Positions 1 through 12,539 of a stretch of 64,000 nucleotides of DNA are shown one piece after another. The stretch spans positions 10,799,312 to 10,863,311 of the forward strand of contig NC_092675.1 of assembly GCF_964355755.1 (NCBI RefSeq). Direction: 5' to 3'. Both the position numbers and the translations under genes were made by a program. The stretch is from Antedon mediterranea (lineage: Eukaryota; Echinodermata; Crinoidea; Comatulida; Antedonidae). A model generated the notes under the pieces. That model was not told the DNA's origin. It saw nothing but the letters and a program-made list of their open reading frames with translations, and ran no database searches. How positions within the stretch are numbered: position 1 is the stretch's first letter; every line of letters starts with the position of its first letter.

Positions 1-7
1 TAATAAA

Positions 8-1551
8 TTGGAATGTAGGGATGCTCTTAAACAACTCTTGGATAAGCATGAGGGTCTGTTTAAAGAGGAACTGGGTCTTTTAAAGCATATTAAAGCTGAT
101 GTTTTACTTAAGGGAGATGCCAAGCCAATTATTAGTAAAGCATACCGGGTTCCCTATGCCTTAAGGTCTGACGTTGATACTGAGTTAGATAGACTGGTCA
201 ACATTGGGGTTCTGACACCAGTGACGCATAGTCAGTGGGCCAGTGGTATAGTAACCGTTCGGAAAAAGGATGGGTCTGTTAGATTATGTGGAAATTATAA
301 GCCCACAATTAATCCGGTGCTACAATCTGTTGCCCCACCTAACATTAACGTTGACGACATTTTGTCTAACCTTGCGGGTGGTGAAACCTTTACCAAATTA
401 GATCTGGCACAAGCCTACAATCAGATGGAGTTGTCCGATGAGTCTAAAAAGGTACTCACAATTATTACTGAAAAGGGCTTGTTTCAGCAAAATCGTTTAG
501 TTTTTGGCATAACGTCCGCGCCAGCAATTTGGCAAAACGCAATGAATGTTATCTTGAAGGATCTCCCAGGTGTACAAGTGTACCTTGATGACATCTTAGT
601 CACAGGGAAAGACGATCAAGAGCACCTTGGTAATTTAGAGAGGGTCCTTGTTCGTTTGCAAGATTATGGCTTGAGACTAAAACGGGAAAAGTGCGAATTT
701 ATGAAGCAGTCTGTTGAATATCTGGGACATTGTGTTGATAAACATGGTGTTCATAAATCCATAGACAAAATTGATCATATTTTGCAAATGCCGTTGCCTT
801 CGGGCATTACTACTTTAAGATCGTATCTGGGAATGGTGAATTATTACCGTTCATTTGTACCTCAATTAGCCACAATATTAGCACCTTTAACTAATATGTT
901 AGAAAAGGGTAGAGAATTTAAGTGGACGGAATTAGCTAGAAATGCATGGGTAAAATCTAAGGAAATGCTAAGACATTCTGGGTTTTTGGTTCACTATGAT
1001 CCTAATTTACCTTTAACAGTAGCTACAGATGCTTCAGGTGAAGGGGTAGGCGCTGTGTTATCCCACATGGTTAATGGGAAAGAAAGACCTATTAAATTTG
1101 CATCGCGTTCATTGAAAGACCGAAAGAAATTATCCGCAACTAGAAAGGGAAGCCTTTGGCTATCGTGTATGCTTGCAAAAAGTTTTATTCTTATATTTAT
1201 GGCCGAAAGTTTATTTTAATAACCGACAATAAGCCCCTAACTACTATATTTGGTCCGAAGAAAGGGTTACCAATTTTGACTGCTGAGCGAATCCAGCGAT
1301 GGGCTCTTTATTTGTCTGGGTTTGATTATAATATTAAATTTAGGAACAGTCAAGCGAATGCGAACGCGGATTATTTATCCCGATTACCGGTTGAGGGTCC
1401 ACCACGTCATAGCGAAATTTCGGTTGCGCATATTGGTTCTAGTAGGATTCTTCCGGTAACTAGCGCCGAAATAAGGAATAATACCCGTAAAGATGTAATA
1501 TTATCTAGAGTAATGCGTTATCTTATGGATGGAAGTTGGCCCCAACGCTGA
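8..1551 (+). pseudogene. Ty3/gypsy pol fragment (reverse transcriptase-RNase H)
   Basis: Part of a retrotransposon polyprotein that would copy element RNA into DNA. The first 403 codons hold the RT: LCGNYKPTINP (about residue 92), FTKLDLAQAYNQM (about 129), and the catalytic YLDDILV (about 191), followed by the thumb and a connection region with YLGMVNYYRSFVP. RNase H begins with VATDASGEGVGAVLSH and continues in another frame with TDNKPL and NADYLSRLP. The reading frame shifts twice within 20 bp, each shift consistent with one extra base, near 1136 and near 1155, so the copy is dead. The window opens inside the element, so its 5' part is not visible. No integrase follows the stop at 1551. 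The family level is secure; the lineage is not. Confidence 0.9.
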
Positions 1552-2220
1552 CGCTCCTTGGCGCTCCTGAAAACGATCAAAGGAGCGCCTAAAATAGCGC
1601 TCCCCAACCTGTTACAGTGCGTCATAAAAATATATAGGCCTATAATGATAAGAATATTAACCCCGAATACAACACACAGTCTATATATAGTCGCGCAAAC
1701 GATCTTTGTTATGGCTACCCCCGATAGGCTAGGCGCGCCTACGATCTTTGATGTTGCATGAAAAATATCGTAAACAATTCATTCTAAATATGGTATCAGA
1801 ACGTTCAATCGGTAGCTCAAAAAGACTGCCGTCAGAAGACCGTAATTATACAGACCTAGTTTTTTTGGTCACATGGCATGAAACGCGATACTCTCTGCTT
1901 TACCGCAACATCTCGTATGTTTTTTTTAAAACTCAGTATGTGAGGGTGGCTGCCGACGATAAACAGTAATTAAGATCGTGTACCTGGATTTTGTGTCACA
2001 TGACATCAAACACTCTCTCTGATCTTAATAACTGCTCACATGTTTTCCCCTCCAAATTCTGGTCGGGCCTTTTCTTATACACATGTCGCCTTTATGTTAA
2101 ATCTTATAGTAATTAATATGGAATATATATTTATTTTGCATATATTTTGTTGGTGTCCTAGCCTAGGTGTCGTTGTTTTTATAATTCGCTAACCCAAGGT
2201 AGGATTAAATAATTTATAGT
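1552..2220. other. Non-coding stretch after the pol fragment, possible LTR remnant
   Basis: No convincing gene. The first 60 bp carry short inverted motifs around ggcgctcc and ggagcgcc. A segment near 1995-2030 (cacatgac, then tctctctgatcttaata) resembles the sequence just before the primer-binding site at 2755-2789 (cacatgac, then tctctcagatcttatta). This may therefore include an old LTR of a related element. I could not define LTR ends. Confidence 0.35.
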
Positions 2221-2370
2221 GTAGGCCGCCGAAACTAGACTAGATAGATAGCCTCGACTCTCTCTCTCTGCGTGAGCTGAGAGGTCCACGGACCCGATGT
2301 CGTCTCGTCGGCGGATTTCCGTCCAAATTAGGATAACCGATGCTAGCTAGGGTGGCTACAAAAATTGACG
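2220..2370 (+). repeat. Dispersed repeat, inverted copy at 46100-46210
   Basis: The core cgtctcgtcggcggatttcc followed by a vowel-rich spacer and gggtggctacaaaa recurs as the reverse complement near 46100-46210, which has tttgtagccaccct, then gttcaccgacgagacgac. Both copies are degenerate. No coding capacity is visible. The family is not recognised. Confidence 0.5.
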
Positions 2371-2558
2371 TCTACTATCTTTAGATAGGATTTTAATTAG
2401 CAAACAATACATTGTTTGTTTGCATTGTCCATGCTTCTAAAGTAAAGGCGATGACAATGGTGTTTACTAACCCTACGAACCACCCTACGATCGACGCGTA
2501 GATAATTTAATATCATAACAATACATCGTAGACTACGTTCAGAGAACAATGACCTACG

Positions 2559-2690
2559 ATGAATTTTACGTGCGAGAGTACCATTTCCGGCCATCTAGAG
2601 GTGTCATTTATCAAAATTCGGCTCGCCACAGGCCCAACCATGGTGGGCCTGTGCCTCGAATACTTAATCAAAATAATGGCTCTCCTCAAC
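2559..2690 (+). repeat. Fragment of the right end of the 14845-16438 transposon family
   Basis: Contains tgcgagagtaccatttccgg, ggtgtcatttatc, and a caccatggtgggcctgtg-like stretch. These match in order the right-hand part of the insertion at 16245-16360 (tgcgagaatgccatttccgg and onward). It is a partial copy without the terminal cggatcc motif. A short inverted piece of the same region recurs at about 52445-52505. Confidence 0.55.
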
Positions 2691-2708
2691 ATATTGAGGA
2701 GAGCCATT
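2675..2708. repeat. Perfect 15 bp stem hairpin
   Basis: aatggctctcctcaa, loop cata, then its exact reverse complement. The stem sits between the repeat fragment and the retroelement primer-binding site. It could be a structured LTR region or a foldback remnant; nothing decides between them. Confidence 0.6.
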
Positions 2709-2789
2709 AGGAGCTCTCCTCTTATATTTATAAATCAAGGTCTGATTCATTACCACATGACTACAAGACCTCTCTCAGATCTTATTACA

Positions 2790-2801
2790 TGGTGGCAGCG
2801 G
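2790..2801 (+). promoter_or_regulatory. Likely tRNA primer-binding site of Ty3/gypsy element
   Basis: tggtggcagcgg follows directly after a sequence ending in ttattaca. An LTR ending in CA followed by TGG, the complement of the tRNA CCA end, is the standard arrangement for first-strand priming. It lies 148 bp upstream of the gag-like start at 2949. The upstream edge of the 5' LTR could not be placed. Confidence 0.5.
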
Positions 2802-2948
2802 TAATAAAAGCCAACGTAACGCAATAACACTAAGTCAGGTCAGTACACTCTAGGCTAGGCCTAGTATTATACCACTCTACACAGCGTGTAGAACAGCCGA
2901 ATAGCCAAGCACGAACGCATAGGCCTACAAAACAGTTACAGTGACAAC

Positions 2949-3700
2949 ATGGCTCATCTAACACAGCCAGGACCACTAGAACTAACAGGAAATGTATCTG
3001 AAAACTGGAAGAAATTTAAACAAAGATTTTTACTATACAATACTGCTTCTGGCACCGCAAAAAAAGACGACTCAACACAAACATCTATGTTGCTCCACAT
3101 TATCGGGGATAACACACTAGATGTCTATAATACATACGTTTACATTCGACACTGAAGGAGATAGCATGAAGCTATTAAAGAAAGTCCTCAAATAGTTCGA
3201 AAAGTATTGTTCACCAAACAAAAACATAACATTTGAGAGACACAATTTCTTCACTAGATGTCAACACACATCTGAAACAATTGACCAGTATGCGACAGAA
3301 TTAAGGAACAAAGCAAAATCTTGCGAGTTCGGAGACCTAACCAACTCCTTAATACAAGACAGGATTCTCTGTGGTATTCCAGACAATCAACTCCGTGAAC
3401 GTCTACTAGGGGAAGATGACTTAACCAAAAAGCCTTAAAACTATGCAGAGTAGCAGAAATTACTAAGTCCCATGCAGATCTGTTCAATCACAAAACAGAC
3501 CATGTGGGAATTGTGGAAACAACCATAGACCAAAACAATGTCCAGCTTTCGGCACAGTTTGCAAAGCTTGTGGAAAAAAAGGACACTGGAAAAAAATGTG
3601 CAGAGGCAGAATGCGCAAGGAAAAAAGTGATGAAAGAACCAAAGGATCATACTTATACAGATCCAGAAACAAAAGTCCATTTAGGAGACAGATGAACGCT
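2949..3700 (+). pseudogene. gag-like region with two CCHC zinc knuckles
   Basis: Nucleocapsid part of a second Ty3/gypsy element, different from the one at 8-1551. It opens with an ATG and a capsid-like stretch (ENWKKFKQRFLLY, then TIDQYATELRNKAKSCEF in a shifted frame). Two CCHC knuckles for RNA binding follow near 3496-3605: C-x2-C-x3-H-x4-C (CGNCGNNHRPKQC) and C-x2-C-x4-H-x4-C (CKACGKKGHWKKMC). Stop codons and frame changes after codon 68 and near 3437 break it. A 22 bp tandem duplication (atgaacgctgttgacatag) at about 3693-3730 sits at the gag/protease junction. Confidence 0.8.
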
Positions 3701-3729
3701 GTTGACATAGATGAACGCTGTTGACATAG

Positions 3730-4370
3730 ATGAACAATGTCGTGGAACAGTTTAAGGAACTATTGTTTGATTTAGTTGGAATGAACAATGACGGTGATGA
3801 ACTCTTTGCTAACCTAAAAGTTCAAATACCACAAAGGAATAGCATTTTTCTGCAAAAGTGGACACAGGCACCCTGGGGAAACATCCTGCCCCTATGCGTG
3901 TACAAACAAATGGTACCTCACAATATCAATACAGATGGACTCCCCAAGCCAGGGAAAACAAAGCAAAGCCAAGTCAAACTGACAGCATACAATGGAACAA
4001 CAATTCCACAACATGGTACAGTCCAGATCCAAGCCAATTTTAATGACAACAAGTGGTCATGGTTAACCTTCTACGTATGCAATGTTGAAGGACTAGTAAT
4101 CTTAGGACTCTCCGACGCAAGAACCTTGAAACTTGTGACAATCAACTGTGCAGTAAATACTACTGTGGATGTTAGCACACCAATCAAAGACGAAAATGAT
4201 CTACAAAACCAATACCCAAACAGATTTTACGGTATTGGGAGGTTTCCAGGCAAATTCAATATCACATTGGTTGAAGATGCTCAGCCTGTAATCCACCCTC
4301 CAAGGAATTTAGGAAAACCTAAAAAAATGAGCTGGAAGCAGAGCTGTGAGCATGATAAATAATGGAATAA
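3730..4370 (+). pseudogene. Retropepsin-like aspartic protease region of Ty3/gypsy element
   Basis: Protease part of the same polyprotein. The catalytic D-T-G is encoded at about 3859-3867 in one frame, while the rest of the domain reads in a neighbouring frame, consistent with one inserted base just after the DTG. Downstream landmarks are VKLTAYNGTTIPQHGTVQI, then VILGLSDARTLKLVTINC, which matches the usual C-terminal ILG motif of retropepsins. The linker to the RT continues to about 4370. It is inactive as it stands. Confidence 0.75.
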
Positions 4371-5030
4371 TAACAAATGTAACTGAACCAACTGACTGGG
4401 TATACTATCGTCAATAACCTACAGTCGCAAAAGTAATGGGAAATTGAGGATCTGTCTCAATCCGAAGGATCTCAACAAGGCAATGAAAAGAACTTATCAC
4501 AAAACTAAGCTAGCTAAGTGGAGCTAAGTCCTTTAGCAAACTTGATGCGAGACATGGTTATTGGAGCATTGTGCTAACGGAAGAATCCAGCTTCCTAACT
4601 ACATTCAACTCGCCTTTCGGAAGATTTAGGTTTAATCGCTTACCATTTGGACTCAAAGTGTCACAAGATATATTTCAAGAGAAGATGGATATAATCCTGG
4701 AGCAGTGCCCCGGCACATTTGGAATTGCGGATGATGTGATTGTTTTCGGACATGATGAGAAACAACATGATCAGAACCTGCACAAACTTATGAAAGTTGC
4801 AGCAAAATATGGCCTTGTATTTAACATTGTGAATGTGACATCAAAACACACTGTGTAAAATTCTTTGGATGTCTCTATGATGCAGATGGCATACATCCTG
4901 ATACACAAAAAGTACAAGCCATCCACTCGCTCCCAAGTCCTACATCTGTCACCGAGTTACAACAGTTCCTAGGGATTGTACAATATATGTCTCCATTCAT
5001 ACCAAAATTGGCAGACCATACAGACACACT
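4371..5030 (+). pseudogene. Reverse transcriptase region of the second Ty3/gypsy element
   Basis: Frame-broken RT. Around 4385-4500 one reads EPTDWV, then GKLRICLNPKDLNKAMKR in shifted frames. The fragment from 4571 has LTEESSFLTTFNSPFGRF, LPFGLKVSQDIFQEKM, and the catalytic box as IADDVIVFG, the ADD form common in this gypsy group. Then FFGCLYDADGIHPDTQKVQA and a thumb with LQQFLGIVQYMSPFIPKLAD. Immediately after, most of RNase H is deleted, because the next recognisable peptide is the tether region. At least three frame changes are present. Confidence 0.85.
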
Positions 5031-5690
5031 CAGAGTTTAACCAGGAAAGACTCAGAATACAACACAAAAACTTAGTAAACACTCCACCAAGGCTCCAGCG
5101 AATGATGATTCAACTACAACCATATGATGTACATCTAACGTACAAACCCGGTAAAGACACAATGTCAAGACTCAATCCCTCATATGGCCCTGAAATACAA
5201 TTCGACAAACCATTCACATCGTACAGTTCTCGCATGAGAAACTAGCTGAAATGCAAGAACAAACCAAACAAAGTGTAACTCTCAAACCCCTGATGGATAT
5301 CATAACAAGCGGATGGCCAGAAGACCCCAAAGAGTTGCCAAAATGTCTCATAATTTTCTGGTCAGACAGAGAAACATTATCAATCGAAGATGACCTTATT
5401 CTACAAGGCAACAGAATCCAAATACCAGAAAAACTAAGACCAGAAATCCTTAAAAAACTACAAACAGACTACCAAGGTGTAACCAAAACTCAACTCCGAG
5501 CCAAATTAACTGTGTTTTGGCCGGGAATCAACCGTGACATTGAGAATTTGATCAAAAGCTGCACCATATGTCAAACACACCAAATATCACAACCACCAGA
5601 ACCCTTAATGCAGCATAAAATACCTGAAAGACCATGGCAAGTTGTATCAGCAGACCACTTCTATTTCTCGTTTTTTAAGATTTCTTAAAA
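5031..5690 (+). pseudogene. RNase H tail and integrase N-terminus of second Ty3/gypsy element
   Basis: The first part, near 5040-5245, gives NTPPRLQRMMIQLQPYD and YKPGKDTMSRLNP, the RNase H-integrase tether. Codons from 5251 give the integrase zinc-binding region: LRAKLTVFWPGI, then CTICQ for the CC pair. The two histidines appear replaced (QTDYQG where HxxxH is usual). The reading frame ends just after PWQVVSADHF, before the DDE catalytic core, so the copy is truncated at about 5690 and no 3' LTR was found. Confidence 0.8.
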
Positions 5691-5829
5691 TCAGAAACAT
5701 TTGCTAAAGAACACAATATCGAAATGTTTATTGATGACCTCTTATTTTACAAAAATCTCTTAGACTGCTACACAATTTTAAAAATCTGTAGCAAAAAGGT
5801 TGTTTTGTATAGCTTTTTGCTATGCTACA

Positions 5830-6085
5830 CTGGCGAAATTATTCCCTGTTTTTGCCTTTTTTAAAGATAGGTATTACTGTTGCCTCCTTCCACGATAAAG
5901 GGACCTTCTGATCATTGAATAATCTAGTGAATATTAGACTGAGAGGGTAAGCAATTTGATCCTTTAATTCAATCCAAACTTATGAATATCTTCTTCCTTA
6001 AACTCAATATCTGACAAAGAAGCCTCAATCTTTTTATCAAGATTCGGAACATTCGATAAGTTCTCTTTACAAAAGACACTGCTAA
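5830..6085 (-). pseudogene. Non-LTR retrotransposon RT fragment
   Basis: On the minus strand this reads PLSLIFTRLFNDQKVPLSWK followed by EATVIPIFKKG. This is the N-terminal RT block seen in LINEs of the CR1/Jockey type. The fragment is short and bounded by stops, and lies just beyond the truncated integrase. The LINE probably inserted near, or replaced, the missing 3' part of the Ty3 element. Confidence 0.75.
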
Positions 6086-6089
6086 AAAA

Positions 6090-8080
6090 AGAATTATTAC
6101 TGTAAAGGGACTATTTTAAGCTACTGTATGCACTTACTGGGTTCTGTATTTTTACAATGAAAAATCTAAAAAATAAATGTACAACATTTTTATTGGAGAC
6201 TAATATGAAAAGTAGACCTATATTTAGTATTTTAAAACTTATACATGACTATCCACTGTGGTGGGAACCACCTAAAGAATATGTGGGGTAATTTCAGCTC
6301 AGTAATCGGCAACTGTCGTCTCAATTGTAATTGTATTGTAGTTAAAAAAAAGCAATATCTAACCTGATCTGCCATCTGTCTTTTCTTGTTCAAACACAAA
6401 ATCATGTCTTCTTTCCTGAAGCAATGTTTCAAAATTTATAGTATATTTGTTTTTGGCAGCAACGGTATCATAACTTATATCCTGTAATACAATTCACATA
6501 AAGTTAAAACGTCTGTATACAAGATTAGGGTTAAAGTTAACTTTTACTAAATTCTTTGATTACAAAACGCCCTTTGTTCAGTCACATGTGTAAAGAAATA
6601 CTATTGTTACGAGATGGAAGTCACCAATGAAAGGCTGCCTACTACAACAGACTTTGCTTTTTGGTTACTATTACTATTAGTTCATAATTTCAAATACCAG
6701 CAATTGCACTAGATTTGTTCACCGCATTTTTACTCCATAGTGGCTGCAGCAGGCGGTACAGTCATTTACATAAACAGCATATCAGCTGATGAAGTCAACC
6801 AGACAGCTCGATGAAACTATCTTTAGAAAATGTTATAATATTTAATGTTCAAGAGCAACATTTACTTTAATAAGTATTATAAACATGTATGCTCCTTTTG
6901 CTTGCCATTTTAAATATAAAATGAATTACAGTAATAAATATAAAATTAAATACCTCCAAATTCAATGCCATTGCTTATACCGTATATGATGAACTTAGCA
7001 GTTACGATCCAGCTCAGTGAGTGCAACCATAATAAAGGAAGTTAATTTGATTCTGTATCCTGTGAAAGCAATAATTATTTTCCGTTTGTAATAGATTAAA
7101 TTAACTGCAGTGAATATTTTATGGAAAGAAAGTTTTTGTTTGTTACCTAGCTTTTAATCAGATTTTTGTCAATAGGGGTTTTTGATTTAATGGGTGGAAA
7201 ATCTAAGTAGTTCCCAGCTATATTATGAACATTTCAATTTAATTTATTTTTGATTATTGATTAAAAGGCAATTTGAAATTTTGAAATCTTGGGGGAAGAG
7301 GGGGGGGGGGAGATTTTAAATGGATAAAAGTTGTCAATTTGCGTTTCACATCATTGGTTCGTACATGATTTTACTGATGATGGTCTCAAGTATATTGCGA
7401 CCTAATAGGACGCGCCGTATAATCGTATTGTTAATTTTATTTTATGAATAAAACATGCAAGTGTTGATCGTATACAGCAAGAAAAACAGGAATTGCTGAA
7501 TTTATATACATTTTGGAATATAGCTACAGTATTAGGCCTGTAATAACTAATATTATTATTTATATTATAAGCTAGTGAATATTTATTTTACCATTTTTCC
7601 AGAATATAATAAAATAAGGCGTGTCATATAGGCCTATATTAGATATATTAAACGTTGTGGCTAAAGATACAGTACCGTATCCACACTTTTAACAAGAAAT
7701 ATTTCTTACAAAAAACGCCGCGTAACTTTTTGACTGGACAGTCTTCATTAATCTAATATAATAGGTCGGCCAATCAAAACGCAAGTGAACAATTGGGACT
7801 TTACTTGTGATTTATGTCATTGGCCTGTCAGCACAGTCGTTTCTTTCTAGAATTAAACGCACAAACTTGTATTGGGTATAATTTATGTTTATGTGGTTAT
7901 TACTATCGCATTTAGGTATTGATAATAATAATAATATGGCTTTTGAATATATAATTACTGTCTGTAGAATAACATTTATACATTTTCGGTTCGCGATGAA
8001 AAGTTTATATTTATAATAATAGTATATGGGTTGTATTAATGATAAGCTATCACCAAATCGCGTTATACCACTATTTCTCA
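6090..8080. other. AT-rich stretch without recognised gene
   Basis: Open frames here are short and have no recognisable motif or codon bias. A run of G occurs at about 7295-7310. I see no RNA gene. It may hold old repeats that I cannot place. Confidence 0.5.
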
Positions 8081-8084
8081 GGGT

Positions 8085-9430
8085 TTTTTGCACCATTGAT
8101 CAATACCAAACGCGTATCGGTATTATAGTTTTTAATGAATCATTACATTAATAAAAATACCCAATTAAATCAATCGCGTCAGTCCAATTCCGACTTATGT
8201 TTCGATCACATAGTTCTGTGTCTACACTGTCCCAACTAGTTTAACAAAAAAAGTGTGATGTGCCCAAATATGGTAGTGATATGCCCGAATATCGTAGTGG
8301 ACATCGTCATGTCTATATAATATGGGCACATCATATTTAGTTTGACAGAGCTTAAGGATTATATTTAAAAAATGTTTTCTTACATTTTGAAAAAAAGTAT
8401 TTATTTGTTTATAAGCCCAATTTTCCAGTCTTAATTTTACATTTTGAACAAAAGTATTTATTTGTTGATAAGCCCAATTTTGCAGTCTTATTTTACATTT
8501 TAAACGAAAGTATTTATTTGTTGATAAGCCGAATTTCCAGTTTAATAATAATGACCCCTTCCACAGTGCTTATACCATATATATTTTACATGATATTGAC
8601 CGTGGGTTCTTTACGCCTCTGATGCATTTGTTTTTATTGTACCTTTTTAATAAATTATTATATGTTTAGGCCTAATCACACCCAATTTATTGAAACGGTC
8701 AGATTCCGATTTCAATTGAACAAAAGTAGTACTGTATTTATTATTCATTGATAAGCCAAGGGTCCCATGGCGTTAGCCGATATCTTGAGCATTTGACTCA
8801 TGTGTCAACCTGTAACACAAATCATTCTTCAAAATCTAAAGAAAGAACCTCACACGTCTTTTTTGTGAGTGATGGATATGCCCAAGGAAATAATATGTGG
8901 ACATTGCAAACAATCATAGGCCCGATCATAGGCCTACAGTAACAAACATAACATGGCTTATAAGCATAACATTCAGACTTGTTTGTTTTCTAGTGGATTT
9001 TTATTTACTTTAGCATGTAGAATAAAACTAGTAACAGTGGCTATATTAATAATTATACTGATTATCCTTGATGTTATCGCGTCTAATAATAAAATATTTT
9101 GTTGTTGATAAGCCCAATTTTTCAGCCTTGATTTTACATTTTGAACGAAAGTATTTATTTGTTGATAAGCCCAATTTTGCAGTCTTAATAATGACCCTTC
9201 CACAGTGCATTTTACATGATATTGACCGAGGGTTTTTACGCCTCTATAGCCACTGATCAATACCATAATTAATGTACTTTTTTAAATGAATATTGAAATG
9301 TTTCAACATACCCAATTCAAAAAAACGGTCCGTTTTCGAGTTCAATCTTTTAGAGAGGTTGGAGTTTCATTTTGAACGAAAGTATTTATTTGATTGTGAT
9401 AAGCCAAATTTCTAGTCCTAATGATTTGAG
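8085..9430 (+). repeat. Degenerate long-period tandem repeat block
   Basis: A phrase of about 70 bp, cattttgaacaaaagtattt plus atttgttgataagcccaatt, occurs at about 8384-8460, 8443-8545, 9098-9185 and 9368-9420. A second phrase with acccttccacagtgc, catgatattgaccg and tttacgcctct occurs at about 8555-8625 and 9190-9245. Near-identical gatcaatacca motifs lie at 8097 and 9257. The pattern suggests a larger unit duplicated about 640 bp apart, each containing a local tandem of the 70 bp phrase. It is non-coding. Confidence 0.6.
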
Positions 9431-9607
9431 ATTCAACGGGTTTTGCTTTCAATTGTATAATAACAGCCACATGTTAAGGAATATGAATATCTTTATGATT
9501 TTAATATGGTTCGAAATGATATTACACAACGATTAGACAGCAACTGTGCAAGAGTCCAACTAATAAAATGAAAACGGAATGATCAATTAATTGAACATTT
9601 ACAGCAT

Positions 9608-9970
9608 AAGGCCCATACACTAGGACGATAACGATCGACGATAAATAGACAAATGTGCATTTTTAATACATAAACCAAAAGAAATATAAACAATTCCTTT
9701 GATGAAAATTATATTTTCACACGTCCAATCAAATGACGTCATGATTAGTAAGACCAATAATATCGTGACAATACAGCGATTTTATTGTTTTTATTTATCA
9801 TGACGTCATTTGATTGGAATTTGAAAAACATTATTTTTATCAAAGGCAGCATAAATGATTATCCTATAGGTCTAGAACAAAAACCTTTCTAATTTCTTTT
9901 GGTTTATGTAAACAAAATGCATGCTATATATTTATCGTCCGTCGTTATCGTCATAGTGTAATTGGGCCTT
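9608..9970. mobile_element. Foldback MITE, about 363 bp
   Basis: Ends are aaggcccatacactaggacg on the left and, reversed, aaggcccaattacactatga on the right. Each is followed by a gataacga motif and a cgataaat-type motif. The similarity continues inward: accaaaagaaat against atttcttttggt, and ccaatcaaatgacgtcatga against tcatgacgtcatttgattgg. The element is therefore almost wholly an inverted repeat with a short centre. No transposase. The target duplication is unclear. Confidence 0.75.
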
Positions 9971-9974
9971 TATA

Positions 9975-11560
9975 CAAAAAAAAATAAATTGATTACGAAG
10001 TTACATGTCATTTTCACCTATCACCAAAAAACTAACCTTTTCAACACTAATTAATTGTTATGAAGCCAATTTATATTATTATTATTATTATTCACTTTTA
10101 TTTCAAATATCAAAAAATTGACCAAAATTACAACTCGTGGCTAAGAGCCAAATTGCGTGTAAAATACATGTCATATCAAAAATATAAATATATATAAAAA
10201 ATATGAAAAAAAAAAAACAACAAAGAAGGGGAGAGCAGTCGCAAACTAGCAGGGGAAAAAATTAAGAATTCAGTAATTTGATGAAGTAGGGTATAGGGCT
10301 ATTGGTATATCTGGATGTTTTAGACAGTAGCTGGGTAATTTTGTTTTTATTTCTTAAATTCCTACCATGACAGCTATGTCTGGTCGGTGGGATTAAATCA
10401 TAAATTATATTATATTTCATTAATGAACTTTACGGTAAATGAAGAGTAAGTATCAGTTAATATGAATAATATAACTAGTAGGTCTATGAAGTTGCGTCCA
10501 GACACAGAACTGTGACATTACTATCATAAATGTTGAAACCACTTATAAAACCTTTTTTTAAAGAAAATATAATTGTGTTAGGAGAAGGCTAATAAACAAA
10601 TAGATAATGTACAAACCTTTTTCTGGATTAATTAATGGAGCAGGCGTTCCTAATAATCTGCTGCTGCTACCTAGACTGATTGTTCACCTTCTGACGATAA
10701 TTGATTGGACCCTCCACGGCATCTGATAACCAACAAAAAATGTACCAGGACTGTTTCAATGATTTAATATCTGACGGCGTATTATTATAACATTGGCCTA
10801 GATTGACAGTCAAAAGAAAGTTATTGTAAATACCTCCCTTTATGTTGACAGAGCCAAAATAAAGTTTTGACCATTATCGAATGATTATTTGACAGTGATT
10901 TATTATAATACCAGCCTGGTTGACAGCAAAAACGAAGTTATTATTTATTGAACAAGATTTTACAGATTTCCGTCTACATCTCAATAATACTGTATTATCA
11001 GCAAAGGCTTTCATATAGACTCTCTTCTCCCAGACGTTTTTTGGGTCCAGCAGCTACCTATAAATTATAGTCGAGTTTCCAAATTCACAAAACTGTCAGC
11101 CTTAGATACTAAAGCTACCGCTATGAAACAGCTTATTAATGAATGTGTCCTCCTGGGACATAGCTGGCTAGAGCCGCGGCGCGAAAACTAAAGGTACGGT
11201 AATTTATAGAGGGTGCTATGTAAGATAGATGTTATTTCCTCACTTGTACCTGCATGAAGTCATGTCTCTAGAGGGTATTCAGTTGCATGCCTACAGGTTG
11301 AGGTCACACACACAGCACATTAAAGTTCAAAATTGACCATTTTTAAATGGGCATGTGATTCATAATTAAAGAACTAGCTTTTTGATTTGTATGTACTTTT
11401 TCGATTAAAGGACATCTTTTTAATAATATACCTGAAGAAAGAACAATGATTAATTTTAAAATGTCAAGCAGCATTTTTTCTAATAATAAGAAATATTTCT
11501 TGTTTAGTTTTTAATTTAAGAGAGATTATAGAATAGAGGGTAGGTTTTTAATATTTAGGA
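9975..11560. other. AT-rich non-coding stretch
   Basis: An (att)n microsatellite lies at about 10074-10092 and an A run at about 10206-10218. No coding region or RNA gene recognised. A phrase near 11520-11600 (tagagggtaggtttttaata, then tatttaggaacgag) resembles one inside the foldback element near 39770-39810. Confidence 0.45.
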
Positions 11561-11579
11561 ACGAGTTTTATATTTAGGT

Positions 11580-11765
11580 ACGAGGTTTAGGTATGCAATT
11601 TATAATTACCGTACGTACCTGTCACACCAAAATCGTACCAGTTTTGGCTGCCAAAATCAGTCCGGGGGACCTTTTATGGCTGCCAAAACTTGTCCGGCCT
11701 GGATAAAATCGGTCCGGGCAGTAGGACTGATTTTGGCCGCCTAATATGGTCCGGTCTTACAAATA
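11580..11765. repeat. Short internal repeat block around ggctgccaaaat
   Basis: Variants of tggctgccaaaa followed by a cagtccgg or gtccgg motif occur three times within 130 bp (about 11645, 11678, 11727). They alternate with ggtccgg and ggtccggg. It looks like a decayed minisatellite similar in style to those at 17251 and 21430. No gene. Confidence 0.4.
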
Positions 11766-12539
11766 TATGGTGCGCAAAATGAGTTATAATGTATATATCA
11801 TTAAAAAAAAAAGCCATGATTAGTCATTATATTGAAAACTACGGGGTTTTATTTGTTATTTTAATATTATAAATTAAGCCTGTTTTTTTTATTGTCATTA
11901 TTAGTAGTAACTCATCAATAATTAGTACTAATTGTTTGCTTTTTACAATATGTATCTCTGCCTGTTTTTAATCCATTTTGTTCTTTTTTAACATCTTTGT
12001 TTCCCCATGATGTTAAAAACAATTTAATTTATTAATTATTTATGGTTAATCAATCAATATTAAGATTTTATAGTTATAGTGAGAATAAAAGCCTATACAT
12101 ATAAGATGGTTCTGATTAATGTGTGAAAAAAGCATTTGACTATATTCATTTTGACATTATGTAGCCTAAACTAAACATAATTGATTTTGAATCCATCAAT
12201 TGCTTTGAATTGTCAAGGGAGTGGTTGAAATAAATGGGGGTAACATCACATGAATTGGGGCGTCTATTACAATTTTCTTTTTCAATTTATAAATTATTTT
12301 ATATCTATCTATTATGTCTAATTGTTTTTCGCAACTTTTGTATATATTATTTGAATAATGTTTACAAATCTAAATGTATATTGTAAACGTAATTAGATTG
12401 GGTGCGATATAGTTTCGCAGTAATAACATACCAGCGGTCCTATATATAACTTGGTTTATTCAAAGTGTTTCAATGATCGAGGAAAATTGACTACTACTAC
12501 TACTTTTTTTGTATATAATTTAATTTCCACAAGTCCACG

